A stretch of 7,686 nt of DNA from an uncultured Myxococcales bacterium (GTDB lineage Bacteria; Myxococcota_A; Bradymonadia; UBA7976; UBA1532). The notes under the pieces were generated by a model that was not told where the DNA came from, made no database searches, and saw only the letters and a program-made list of their open reading frames with translations. Shown piece by piece: positions 1 through 6,919 of this stretch. Every line of letters begins with the position of its first letter. Position 1 is the stretch's first letter. A program made the translations under genes and the position numbers. The stretch spans positions 1-7,686 of the forward strand of contig CALBMW010000632.1 in NCBI GenBank assembly GCA_937896275.1. Reading direction: 5' to 3'.

Positions 1-1
1 G

Positions 2-364
2 ATCCTCGGACGCTTCGAGGGGGCGGGCCTGAAGATCGCCGCGCTCCGCATGCAGCAGCTGTCGCGCGCCGAGGCCGAGGGCTTCTACGCGGTGCACGCG
101 CAGCGCGGCTTCTTCGCGGATCTCGTGGCCTTCATGATCAGCGGCCCGGTGGTGATCAGCGTCCTCGAGGGCGAGGGCGCCATCCTGCGCAATCGCGAGC
201 TGATGGGCGACACCAACCCCAAGAACGCCGCGAAGGGCACCATCCGCGCCGACTTCGCCGAGAGCATCGACGCGAACACCGTGCACGGCTCCGATGGCGC
301 CGACACGGCGGCCGCCGAGATCGCCTACTTCTTCCGCACCACCGAGCTCTGCTCGGCTCGCTGA
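2..364 (+). CDS. ndk: Nucleoside diphosphate kinase, 5'-truncated by window edge
   Basis: This is the C-terminal 120 residues of nucleoside diphosphate kinase, which transfers the gamma-phosphate between nucleoside triphosphates and diphosphates through a phosphohistidine in the cytoplasm. The frame is already open at the first bases (ILGRFEGAGLKI), which matches the region after the first beta strand. About 20 N-terminal residues of a usual ~140-residue protein therefore lie outside the window. Visible family motifs are the FYAVH helix, the FMISGPVV strand, RELMGDTNPKNA, and the active-site segment NTVHGSD with its catalytic His at bases 284-286. The protein ends with a TGA at 362-364. rlmN follows closely, so the two are probably co-transcribed. 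All catalytic features in the visible part are intact and the identification is secure. Confidence 0.96.
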   Translation: MLGRFEGAGLKIAALRMQQLSRAEAEGFYAVHAQRGFFADLVAFMISGPVVISVLEGEGAILRNRELMGDTNPKNAAKGTIRADFAESIDANTVHGSDGADTAAAEIAYFFRTTELCSAR

Positions 365-395
365 GCGCCTCCGCGTGTCGGCGGCCGCCTCGCCC

Positions 396-407
396 GAGAG
401 ATCCAGC

Positions 408-410
<3 letters not shown>
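396..410 (+). promoter_or_regulatory. Ribosome binding site supporting a TTG start for rlmN
   Basis: GAGAG at 396-400 lies 7 nt before an in-frame TTG at 408-410. The competing GTG at 375 has only a weak GAG near it. An ATG at 465 would cut into the conserved N-terminal helix of RlmN. This site therefore decides the start in favour of TTG, although the GTG cannot be excluded. Confidence 0.5.
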
Positions 411-1463
<1,053 letters not shown>

Positions 1464-1503
1464 CGCCGCGGGCGCGGCCCGAGCCGACAAGCTGGGAGAG
1501 AAC

Positions 1504-2397
1504 ATGACCGAGGTCGTCGTCGGTGTGATCGGCGGGAGCGGACTCTACGACATCGAGGGCATCACCGACGTGGAGGAGGTGCGCCTCGACACGCCCTTCG
1601 GCGCGCCGTCGGACGTCTTCGTCACCGGTCACCTCGAGGGCGTGCGCTGCGTCTTCCTGCCGCGCCACGGCCGGGGTCACCGGCTGCTGCCCAGCGAACT
1701 CAACTACCGCGCCAACATCTGGGGTCTCAAGAAGCTGGGCGCGCGCTTCGTCATCAGCATCTCGGCGGTGGGCTCGCTGCGCGAGGACATCGTCCCCGGC
1801 CACCTGGTCGCGGTCGACCAGTTCATCGATCGCACCTGGGGCCGCGCGCACACCTTCTTCGGCGAGGGCGTCGTCGGACACGTGCAGTTCGGCGATCCTG
1901 TCGAGCCGGCGCTGCGCCGTGTGTTGATCGCGGCCGCGCGCGAGGCGGGCGCCACCGTGCATGACGGTGGCACCTACGTGTGTATCCAGGGGCCGACCTT
2001 CTCGACCCGCGCCGAGAGCAACCTGTTTCGGCAGTGGGGCTGCAGCGTGGTCGGCATGACCAACCTGCCCGAGGCGCGTCTGGCGCGCGAGGCCGAGCTG
2101 GCTTATGCCACCCTGGCCCTCTCGACGGACTACGACTGCTGGCACGATGGCCACGACGAGGTGAGCGTGGAGTCGGTCCTGGCGACCATCCACGGCAACG
2201 TCGAGACGGCGAAGTCGGCCATCAAGAACGCGTGCCGCGCGCTCGGGGCGCTGGGCCCCGTGAGCTGGCCTTCGCACCGCGCGCTGGGTGGTGGGATGGC
2301 GATCATGACCCGGCCCGAGGCCATGCCGGCCGAGGCGCGCGCCCGCCTCGACCTGCTGGTGGGTCCCTACCTCTGGCCCGAGGAGGGCGCTCGATGA
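1504..2397 (+). CDS. mtnP: S-methyl-5'-thioadenosine phosphorylase
   Basis: This enzyme cleaves methylthioadenosine, the by-product of polyamine and other SAM-consuming reactions, with phosphate into adenine and 5-methylthioribose-1-phosphate. It acts in the cytoplasm. The 297-residue length is normal for the family. Motifs in order are the N-terminal IGGSGLYD (residues 9-16), phosphate-binding RHGRGH (54-59), SAVGSLRED (87-95), QGPTFSTRAES (162-172), MTNLPEARLAREAELAYA (185-202) and STDYDCW (207-213). In that last motif, D209 and D211 correspond to the adenine-recognising aspartates of MTA phosphorylases, which separates this protein from guanosine/inosine-specific purine nucleoside phosphorylases. 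The ATG is preceded by GGGAGAG at 1493-1499, a good Shine-Dalgarno. The stop overlaps the start of the following kinase (ATGA), so the two are translationally coupled. Confidence 0.95.
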   Translation: MTEVVVGVIGGSGLYDIEGITDVEEVRLDTPFGAPSDVFVTGHLEGVRCVFLPRHGRGHRLLPSELNYRANIWGLKKLGARFVISISAVGSLREDIVPGHLVAVDQFIDRTWGRAHTFFGEGVVGHVQFGDPVEPALRRVLIAAAREAGATVHDGGTYVCIQGPTFSTRAESNLFRQWGCSVVGMTNLPEARLAREAELAYATLALSTDYDCWHDGHDEVSVESVLATIHGNVETAKSAIKNACRALGALGPVSWPSHRALGGGMAIMTRPEAMPAEARARLDLLVGPYLWPEEGAR

Positions 2398-3311
2398 ACG
2401 CGCCGCTGCCCATCCTGGTCGTCGGCAGCGTCGCCTTCGACGACATCGAGACCCCCCACGGCCGGCGCGAATCCTGCCTCGGCGGCTCGGCCACCTACTT
2501 CAGCGCGAGCGCCAGCCTGTTCGCGCCCGTGCGGGTGGTCGCCGTCGTGGGCGAGGACTTTCCCCAGGCGCACCTCGACGCGCTGAGCGCGCGGGGCGTC
2601 GATCTCGATGGCGTCGATCGCGTGCCCGGTCGCACCTTTCGGTGGAGCGGCCGCTACAGCGACGAGGTCGCAGACGCCGAGACCCTCGACACGCAGCTCA
2701 ACGTGCTTCAACACTTCGACCCGCGCATCCCGGCCCACTACCGGGACTCGCCGATGGTCTTCTTGGGCAACATCCACCCGGCGTTGCAGCTGCAGGTGCT
2801 CGATCAGATCGAGCGGCCGCAGCTGATCGCCGCGGACACGATGAACTTCTGGATCACGGGCGAGCGCGCCGCGCTCGAGAAGGTGCTGGCCCGCCTCGAC
2901 ATGCTCGTGATCAACGAGACCGAGGCCCGGCTGCTGGCACAGACGAGCAACGTGTTCGTGGCGGCTGACCGGATCCTGGAGATGGGGCCGCGCATCCTGG
3001 TGGTGAAGCGCGGTGCCTACGGGGCGCTGCTGTTCCACCCCGACGGCACCTTCTTCGTGCCCGCGGTGCCGCTGCGCGAGGTGGTCGATCCGACCGGGGC
3101 GGGGGACACCTTCGCGGCCGGCCTGATGGGTCACCTGGCGCGCGTCGCCACCTTCGACTTCCCGACGCTGCGCCGCGCCGTCCTGAGCGGGACGGTGATG
3201 GCCAGCTTCGCCTGTCAGGGCTTCAGCCTCGACCGCGTCCTCGACGTCGAGCACACCGACGTCGAGGCGCGGATGCGCGAGCTGCTGACCCTGATCCACC
3301 CCGGCGACTGA
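2394..3311 (+). CDS. PfkB-family sugar/nucleoside kinase coupled to mtnP
   Basis: This is a 305-residue ATP-dependent kinase of the ribokinase/PfkB fold, presumably cytoplasmic. The N-terminal strand is ILVVGSVAFDDIETPHG. The substrate-side diglycine follows in LGGSATYFS (G30-G31). The NxxE motif that helps place Mg-ATP is N174-E177 (NETE). The second PfkB signature is DPTGAGDTFAAG, with anion-hole glycines at 235-237 and the likely catalytic base D238. Everything needed for activity is present. The substrate cannot be read from the sequence: the family phosphorylates ribose, adenosine, fructose phosphates and others. The 4-bp overlap with mtnP suggests a role in the same salvage route, for example on a nucleoside or pentose released there, but that is inference. 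It does not resemble the unrelated MtnK methylthioribose kinase. Confidence 0.88.
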   Translation: MNAPLPILVVGSVAFDDIETPHGRRESCLGGSATYFSASASLFAPVRVVAVVGEDFPQAHLDALSARGVDLDGVDRVPGRTFRWSGRYSDEVADAETLDTQLNVLQHFDPRIPAHYRDSPMVFLGNIHPALQLQVLDQIERPQLIAADTMNFWITGERAALEKVLARLDMLVINETEARLLAQTSNVFVAADRILEMGPRILVVKRGAYGALLFHPDGTFFVPAVPLREVVDPTGAGDTFAAGLMGHLARVATFDFPTLRRAVLSGTVMASFACQGFSLDRVLDVEHTDVEARMRELLTLIHPGD

Positions 3312-3319
3312 CGCCGGGG
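3299..3319 (+). terminator. GC-rich hairpin over the pfkB stop codon, possible terminator
   Basis: CCCCGGCG (3299-3306) and CGCCGGGG (3312-3319) form a perfect 8-bp stem. The 5-nt loop ACTGA contains the TGA stop. No T-run follows, so this is not a classical intrinsic terminator. Its position between two blocks, with a promoter further downstream, fits a U-less terminator or an mRNA 3'-end stabiliser. Confidence 0.45.
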
Positions 3320-3353
3320 CGTGGGACTCGGGGCGGTCCTCGCAGGGTCGCTC

Positions 3354-3468
3354 GGGGCGGCCGAAACAGGGTCAGCGGGGCGGCCGAAACAGGGTCAGCG
3401 GGGCGGCCGAAACAGGGTCAGCGGGGCGGCCGAAACAGGGCCAGCGGGGCGGCCGAAACAGGGCCAGC
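3354..3468. repeat. Five tandem copies of a 23-bp unit upstream of a promoter
   Basis: Five contiguous copies occupy 3354-3376, 3377-3399, 3400-3422, 3423-3445 and 3446-3468. Each opens with GGGG and contains the core CGGCCGAAACAGGG. The first three end TCAGC and the last two CCAGC; that single T-to-C change is the only variation. A decayed sixth copy at 3330-3353 keeps the opening GGGGCGG and a later CAGGGTC. The array lies between genes, and a 23-bp period cannot keep a reading frame, so it is non-coding. It ends 7 bp before the -35 box at 3476. There are no spacers, so it is not CRISPR. It could be a set of binding sites for a regulator, a variable-number tandem repeat, or a remnant of the multiple terminal repeats of an IS21-like element. 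The repeat itself is certain; its role is unknown. Confidence 0.95.
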
Positions 3469-3475
3469 GGGGGTG

Positions 3476-3504
3476 TTGACACTCGGGACGCCCCCGTCTA
3501 GCAT
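3476..3504 (+). promoter_or_regulatory. Sigma-70-type promoter for the downstream four-gene operon
   Basis: A consensus -35 box TTGACA (3476-3481) is separated by exactly 17 bp from TAGCAT (3499-3504), which matches 4 of 6 positions of the -10 consensus, including the key T, A and final T. Transcription would start near 3511 and give a 5' leader of about 70 nt before the ATG at 3582. The tandem 23-bp repeats end just upstream, where activators or repressors often bind. In such GC-rich DNA a match this good is unlikely by chance. Confidence 0.7.
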
Positions 3505-3581
3505 GGCCGCGCGCTCGCTGGAACGCTGCGGCATTGTAGTGATTTCAAAGGGTTGCGCGCTCAAGGGTGGGGGGTCGCCGG

Positions 3582-5147
3582 ATGTTCCGGATCAAGGTCG
3601 CCGCGTCGATGTTCCTTGTGTTCGCCGGCGTGGGCGCCGTCGTGTACGTCAACGTGGCCGAGGCGGTCGAAGCCGACGCGCGAACCCGCGTGGAGCAGCG
3701 CCTGCGCATCGCGCGCCGGGCGCTCACCCGCATTCGGCAGCTCAATGATTACGCGCTGTTGGCCAAGACGGAGCAGGTCGCGTCCTGGCCCCAGATGGCG
3801 CAGATCCTCGACAAGCGGCCCGAGGCCTTCGCCGACGCGGAGGGCACCCCCCCCGACGCCGACGAGTTCGCCTATCAGGTGCACCGGCTGATGAACGCCG
3901 AGGTGGCCGTCTGGCGGACGCGCTTCGAGGGGTTGGCCGCTGGCAAGGTGCCGGCCTCCGCCGAGTTGGGGGACTACCGCATCGAGCGCCCCGACCTCTT
4001 CAAGGTGGTCGACGCGCGCGGCATCGGCGTGGCCGACGCCGTGGACGCGGCCTGGTTCGGCGCCGACCAGAAGCACGGCGATCTGAAGAAGGCCTTCCCG
4101 GCGCTGACGCAGGTGATCGAGCAAGGCGACTCGGTCAAAGATCTGCTGGAGTTCGAGAACGCGCTGATGACCGTGGCTGCGGTCCCGGTGCGCTCGGGGG
4201 ACCGCATCCTCGGCGCGGTGGTGCTCGGCTACCGCCTGACGGACGCCGAGGCCAAGCGCGACCAGGGGCTGGTGGACGCCGAGGTGGCGTACTTCGTGGG
4301 TCCGCGGCTCAACCAGAGTTCGTCGCTCGCGACCGGCGCCGAGACCGAGCTTCAGAAGCAGGTCGCGGCCCAGAAGCTCTACGCGTCCCCCGATGACGGG
4401 AAGCCGCACGACATCACCCTGAACGGCTATGACTATCTGGCCTACACGGGGCGAATCCCAGGCTACGCCACCGCCAGCGCCGTGGGCTTCGTCACCATGG
4501 GCAACCTGTCGGCGGCGCTCGCGCAGGCGGAGGCGGTCCTGTGGGTGATTCCGGTGGCGGCGGTCCTCGGCTTCCTGCTGTCGCTGGGTCTGGTGCTGGT
4601 GTTCTACCAGCGCCACCTCGAGCCCTTCGAGGAGATCGATCAAGGCGTCCTCGAGATCATCAACGGCAGCATGGACTACTGGTTCGAGATCAAGGGCAAG
4701 GACCTGCCCGGCACCATGTCGCAGAACCTCAACATCATGGTCTGTCAGCTCTCGGGCCGCCCGCTGCCCGAGGAGGACAACGCCACCGAGGGCGAGCACT
4801 GGGCGGGCGACCGGATGTTCGTCGACGAGATCGACGGCAGCAACTTCCACGCGGAGCAGGTCGACATCGCCCGGGTGGCCGCCGGGGATCACGAGGGGAT
4901 GCCGCCCGCGATCGTGCGCTTGGTCAACGAGGACGAGGCCACCTACCAGCGGCGTGTGTTCCAGGAGTACACCGATGGCCTGCGCCACAACGGGCAGCCC
5001 ATCGACGGCATCACCTTCGACAAGTTCGCGGCCCAGCTCGTGACCAGCGCCGAGGCGCTCAAGGGCAAGTACAAGTGCGGTCAGGTGCGGTTCCTCGTCG
5101 AGAACCAGAACGGCCGTGTCTCCCTCAAGCCCATCCCGATGAACTGA
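3582..5147 (+). CDS. Two-TM sensor-like membrane protein, MXAN_5187-type C-terminus
   Basis: The predicted protein has 521 residues. TM1 lies at about residues 4-23, followed by a ~290-residue extracytoplasmic region. That region ends with VPVRSGDRILGAVVLGYRLTD, reminiscent of CACHE-type ligand-sensing folds. TM2 is at about 318-342. A HAMP-like stretch follows (EPFEEIDQGVLEIINGSMDY, to about 395), then a soluble C-terminal domain. The last ~68 residues (FQEYTDGL, GITFDKFAAQL, VRFLVENQNGRVSLKPIP) look like the MXAN_5187 C-terminal domain found in myxobacteria; this is recognition from memory. No histidine kinase, methyl-accepting, GGDEF or phosphatase domain is present, so its output must go through a partner. 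ATG 3582 is chosen over an in-frame GTG at 3567 because it starts directly at TM1 and a G-rich stretch (3569-3574) precedes it. It is the first gene after the promoter; the next begins 9 nt after its stop. Confidence 0.75.
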   Translation: MFRIKVAASMFLVFAGVGAVVYVNVAEAVEADARTRVEQRLRIARRALTRIRQLNDYALLAKTEQVASWPQMAQILDKRPEAFADAEGTPPDADEFAYQVHRLMNAEVAVWRTRFEGLAAGKVPASAELGDYRIERPDLFKVVDARGIGVADAVDAAWFGADQKHGDLKKAFPALTQVIEQGDSVKDLLEFENALMTVAAVPVRSGDRILGAVVLGYRLTDAEAKRDQGLVDAEVAYFVGPRLNQSSSLATGAETELQKQVAAQKLYASPDDGKPHDITLNGYDYLAYTGRIPGYATASAVGFVTMGNLSAALAQAEAVLWVIPVAAVLGFLLSLGLVLVFYQRHLEPFEEIDQGVLEIINGSMDYWFEIKGKDLPGTMSQNLNIMVCQLSGRPLPEEDNATEGEHWAGDRMFVDEIDGSNFHAEQVDIARVAAGDHEGMPPAIVRLVNEDEATYQRRVFQEYTDGLRHNGQPIDGITFDKFAAQLVTSAEALKGKYKCGQVRFLVENQNGRVSLKPIPMN

Positions 5148-5156
5148 GAGCGTCCC

Positions 5157-6335
5157 GTGCGCGTGCGCCTGGGGATCGACCGGCTGGCCGACGAGGGGTG
5201 CGCCCGCCTCCTGGGGCGGCGCGTCGGCCTCCTGTGTCACGCGGCGAGCGTGGCCAGCGACCTGCGGCACCTGACCGAGGTGTGTCGGGACGCCGGCGTC
5301 GACGTTGTGCGCTGCTTTGGGCCCGAGCATGGCATCTGGGCCGACGCGCAGGACATGATCGCGGTCGACGCGGACGTACGCGAGCCGGTGACCGGCGCGC
5401 CGGTCCGTAGCCTGTACGGCGCTGACGAGGCGAGCCTCGCGCCGCAGGGCAGCGATCTGCGAGACCTCGACCTGCTGGTGATCGACCTGCAGGACGTCGG
5501 CGCGCGCTACTACACCTACATCTACACGGCGGCCCTGGCGCTGCGGGCAGCGGCCGCCGTGGGGCTGCGCGTGCTGGTGCTCGACCGGCCCAACCCGCTG
5601 GGTGGCGACCGCGTGGAAGGGGGCCTGACCGGGGCCGGCTACCTGAGCTTCGTCGGGATGTGGCCGCTCCCCACCCGCCACGGCCTGACCCTGGGCGAGG
5701 TCGTGTCTCTGCTCGACGCGCGCGAGGGTTTCGGGGCCGACTTCGAGGTGCTCGAGTGCGAGGGCTGGCGCCGGGCGGCCTGGCACGACCAGACGGGGCT
5801 CCCCTGGGTGCAGCCGTCGCCCAACATGCCCACCCTCGACACGGCGATCGTCTACCCCGGCATGTGCCTCATCGAGGGCACCAACCTGAGCTGTGGGCGC
5901 GGCACGACGCGTCCCTTCGAGCTCATCGGCGCCGACTTCGTCGATCCCTTCGTGCTGGCGCGGGCGCTCGGCGACATCGGGCTCGGCGGCGTGGCCTTTC
6001 GCCCGGTGTTCTTCCGGCCCACCTTCCACAAGTTCGGTGGGCAGACCGTGGGCGGCGTGGCGCTGCACGTCACCGATCGTGACGTCTTCGAGCCGCTGCG
6101 CTGCGGGCTGCACCTGCTGGCCACCGTGCGCCGCCTGTACGGGGACGCGCTGCGCTGGCGCACCGAGGCCTATGAGTTCGTGCAGGATCGGCTGGCGATC
6201 GACCTCCTCTTTGGTGGCCCGGCGGCGCGCGAGGCGATCGACGCGGGCGCCGACGTGGACGCGCTGTGGCAAGGCTGGCAGGTCGAGGCCGCCGCCTTCG
6301 CCGAAGCGCGCGCGCCCTGGCTGAGGTACGGATGA
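5157..6335 (+). CDS. namZ: NamZ-like exo-beta-N-acetylmuramidase (DUF1343 family)
   Basis: This 392-residue protein belongs to the DUF1343 family, whose characterised members (NamZ, GH171) remove terminal N-acetylmuramic acid from peptidoglycan fragments. Family motifs in order are FGPEHG (residues 54-59, with a conserved Glu that is a candidate catalytic residue), VIDLQDVGARYYTYIYT (108-124), DRPNP (143-147), PSPNMP (220-225), YPGMCLIEGTN (233-243) and GRGTTRPFE (247-255), then HKFGGQTVGGVALHV. The GTG start at 5157 has GAGAG (5146-5150) 6 nt upstream. The protein begins directly with the catalytic fold (RVRLGIDRL) and shows no signal peptide or lipobox, so it is predicted to be cytoplasmic, unlike many secreted relatives. 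It sits 9 nt after the sensor-like gene and overlaps the next gene by ATGA. Family assignment is secure; activity on muropeptides here is inferred. Confidence 0.9.
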   Translation: MRVRLGIDRLADEGCARLLGRRVGLLCHAASVASDLRHLTEVCRDAGVDVVRCFGPEHGIWADAQDMIAVDADVREPVTGAPVRSLYGADEASLAPQGSDLRDLDLLVIDLQDVGARYYTYIYTAALALRAAAAVGLRVLVLDRPNPLGGDRVEGGLTGAGYLSFVGMWPLPTRHGLTLGEVVSLLDAREGFGADFEVLECEGWRRAAWHDQTGLPWVQPSPNMPTLDTAIVYPGMCLIEGTNLSCGRGTTRPFELIGADFVDPFVLARALGDIGLGGVAFRPVFFRPTFHKFGGQTVGGVALHVTDRDVFEPLRCGLHLLATVRRLYGDALRWRTEAYEFVQDRLAIDLLFGGPAAREAIDAGADVDALWQGWQVEAAAFAEARAPWLRYG

Positions 6336-6919
6336 AGCTCGCCTTCGTGGCCAACACCCACGGCAACCTCGATCTGCTCGAGGCCGTCGCGCTGATGCTC
6401 GTCGAGCGGATGGATGTCGGCCGCGTGGTGCCCGTGGGCTCGGCGGTCTATGACCTCGACGCGGTGTTGCGCAGCCGGGCACAGCGCTATCCCGCGGAGG
6501 TGCCCTGGACGTCGGCGGGCTTCGCCGACTTCGTGCTGGCCAGCGTGCTGCACGGCGTCTCGCAGGTGCCGGTGGCCGAGCTGCGACGCAACGCGCTGCT
6601 CGACGCGTGCGCCCTGTCCGAGGCCCAGGCGGAGCGCGGCCTGGTCATCGGGGACGACGTGTGCGTCGGCGTGGTCCTGCCGGCGCACCCTCGGCCCATG
6701 GGCGCGGTGCTGGTGCGCGCCACGCCCGAGCATCGCGGCGCGCAGCTCGAGGACGGCCACGTCCTGATCAGCCCCGGCCACCTGCGGGGGCGCGACCAGG
6801 GCGCCGAGCCCGCGAGTTGCTGTCTGGTGACCGCCACCGGTCGCACCTTGAGCGTTCGTTTCGTGGATCCCGACGGCGCCGACTTGAGCGATCCGCTCAC
6901 GATCGAGGTGCCCCGCTGA
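6332..6919 (+). CDS. Degenerate calcineurin-like phosphoesterase homologue, probably non-catalytic
   Basis: This 195-residue protein starts with MKLAFVANTHGNLDLLEAV, the shape of the YfcE/MJ0936-type metallophosphoesterase N-terminus. The first metal-binding Asp of DxH is Asn here (NTHGN, residues 8-12). The second motif, normally GD, reads VGSAVYD (35-41). No GNHD/GNCD and no GHTH motif is found. Near the C-terminus, DGHVLISPGHLRG (141-153) followed by CCLVTATGRTLSVRFVD mimics the closing strands of the family. The fold is thus plausible but the metal site is gone, suggesting a binding or scaffold role or a diverged activity. The alternative is an unrelated protein with a chance DTHGN-like start. 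The ATG overlaps the namZ stop (ATGA), so translation is coupled; the downstream NadD-type gene begins at its own stop codon. Codon use matches its neighbours, so this is not a decaying pseudogene. Confidence 0.65.
   Translation: MKLAFVANTHGNLDLLEAVALMLVERMDVGRVVPVGSAVYDLDAVLRSRAQRYPAEVPWTSAGFADFVLASVLHGVSQVPVAELRRNALLDACALSEAQAERGLVIGDDVCVGVVLPAHPRPMGAVLVRATPEHRGAQLEDGHVLISPGHLRGRDQGAEPASCCLVTATGRTLSVRFVDPDGADLSDPLTIEVPR
6905..6918 (+). promoter_or_regulatory. Strong Shine-Dalgarno before a CTG start of the nadD-like gene
   Basis: GAGGTG at 6905-6910 is a near-perfect anti-16S match. It sits 5 nt before CTG 6916-6918, which overlaps the preceding TGA as CTGA. The NadD frame has no ATG, GTG or TTG between a TTG at 6817 and the GGAFDPPH nucleotide-binding loop. 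The first downstream ATG (6973) would delete that loop. This site therefore supports CTG initiation. Confidence 0.55.

Noticed and set aside
342..356. Hairpin CCGAGC-TCT-GCTCGG at the 3' end of ndk as a terminator
   Set aside because: The stem is only 6 bp with a 3-nt loop, lies inside the coding sequence, has no T-run, and rlmN follows too closely for a clear transcriptional break.
1466..1479. Short inverted repeat GCCGC/GCGGC between rlmN and mtnP
   Set aside because: A 5-bp GC stem is common by chance at this base composition, and the genes are only 40 nt apart, which suggests co-transcription.
3354..3468. CRISPR array
   Set aside because: The 23-bp units are contiguous with no spacers between them, and no cas genes are nearby.
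3473..3748. A small + strand open frame through the promoter and leader region
   Set aside because: It covers the promoter, overlaps the start of the sensor gene in another frame, and its product is a low-complexity Arg/Gly/Pro string without a convincing ribosome site.
3561..6482. A ~2.9-kb open frame on the minus strand opposite the sensor, namZ and phosphoesterase-like genes
   Set aside because: Its translation is rich in Arg, His, Gly, Val and Leu, with no recognisable domain. Long antisense open frames are expected opposite GC-rich codons ending in G or C, and the + strand holds well-identified families here.
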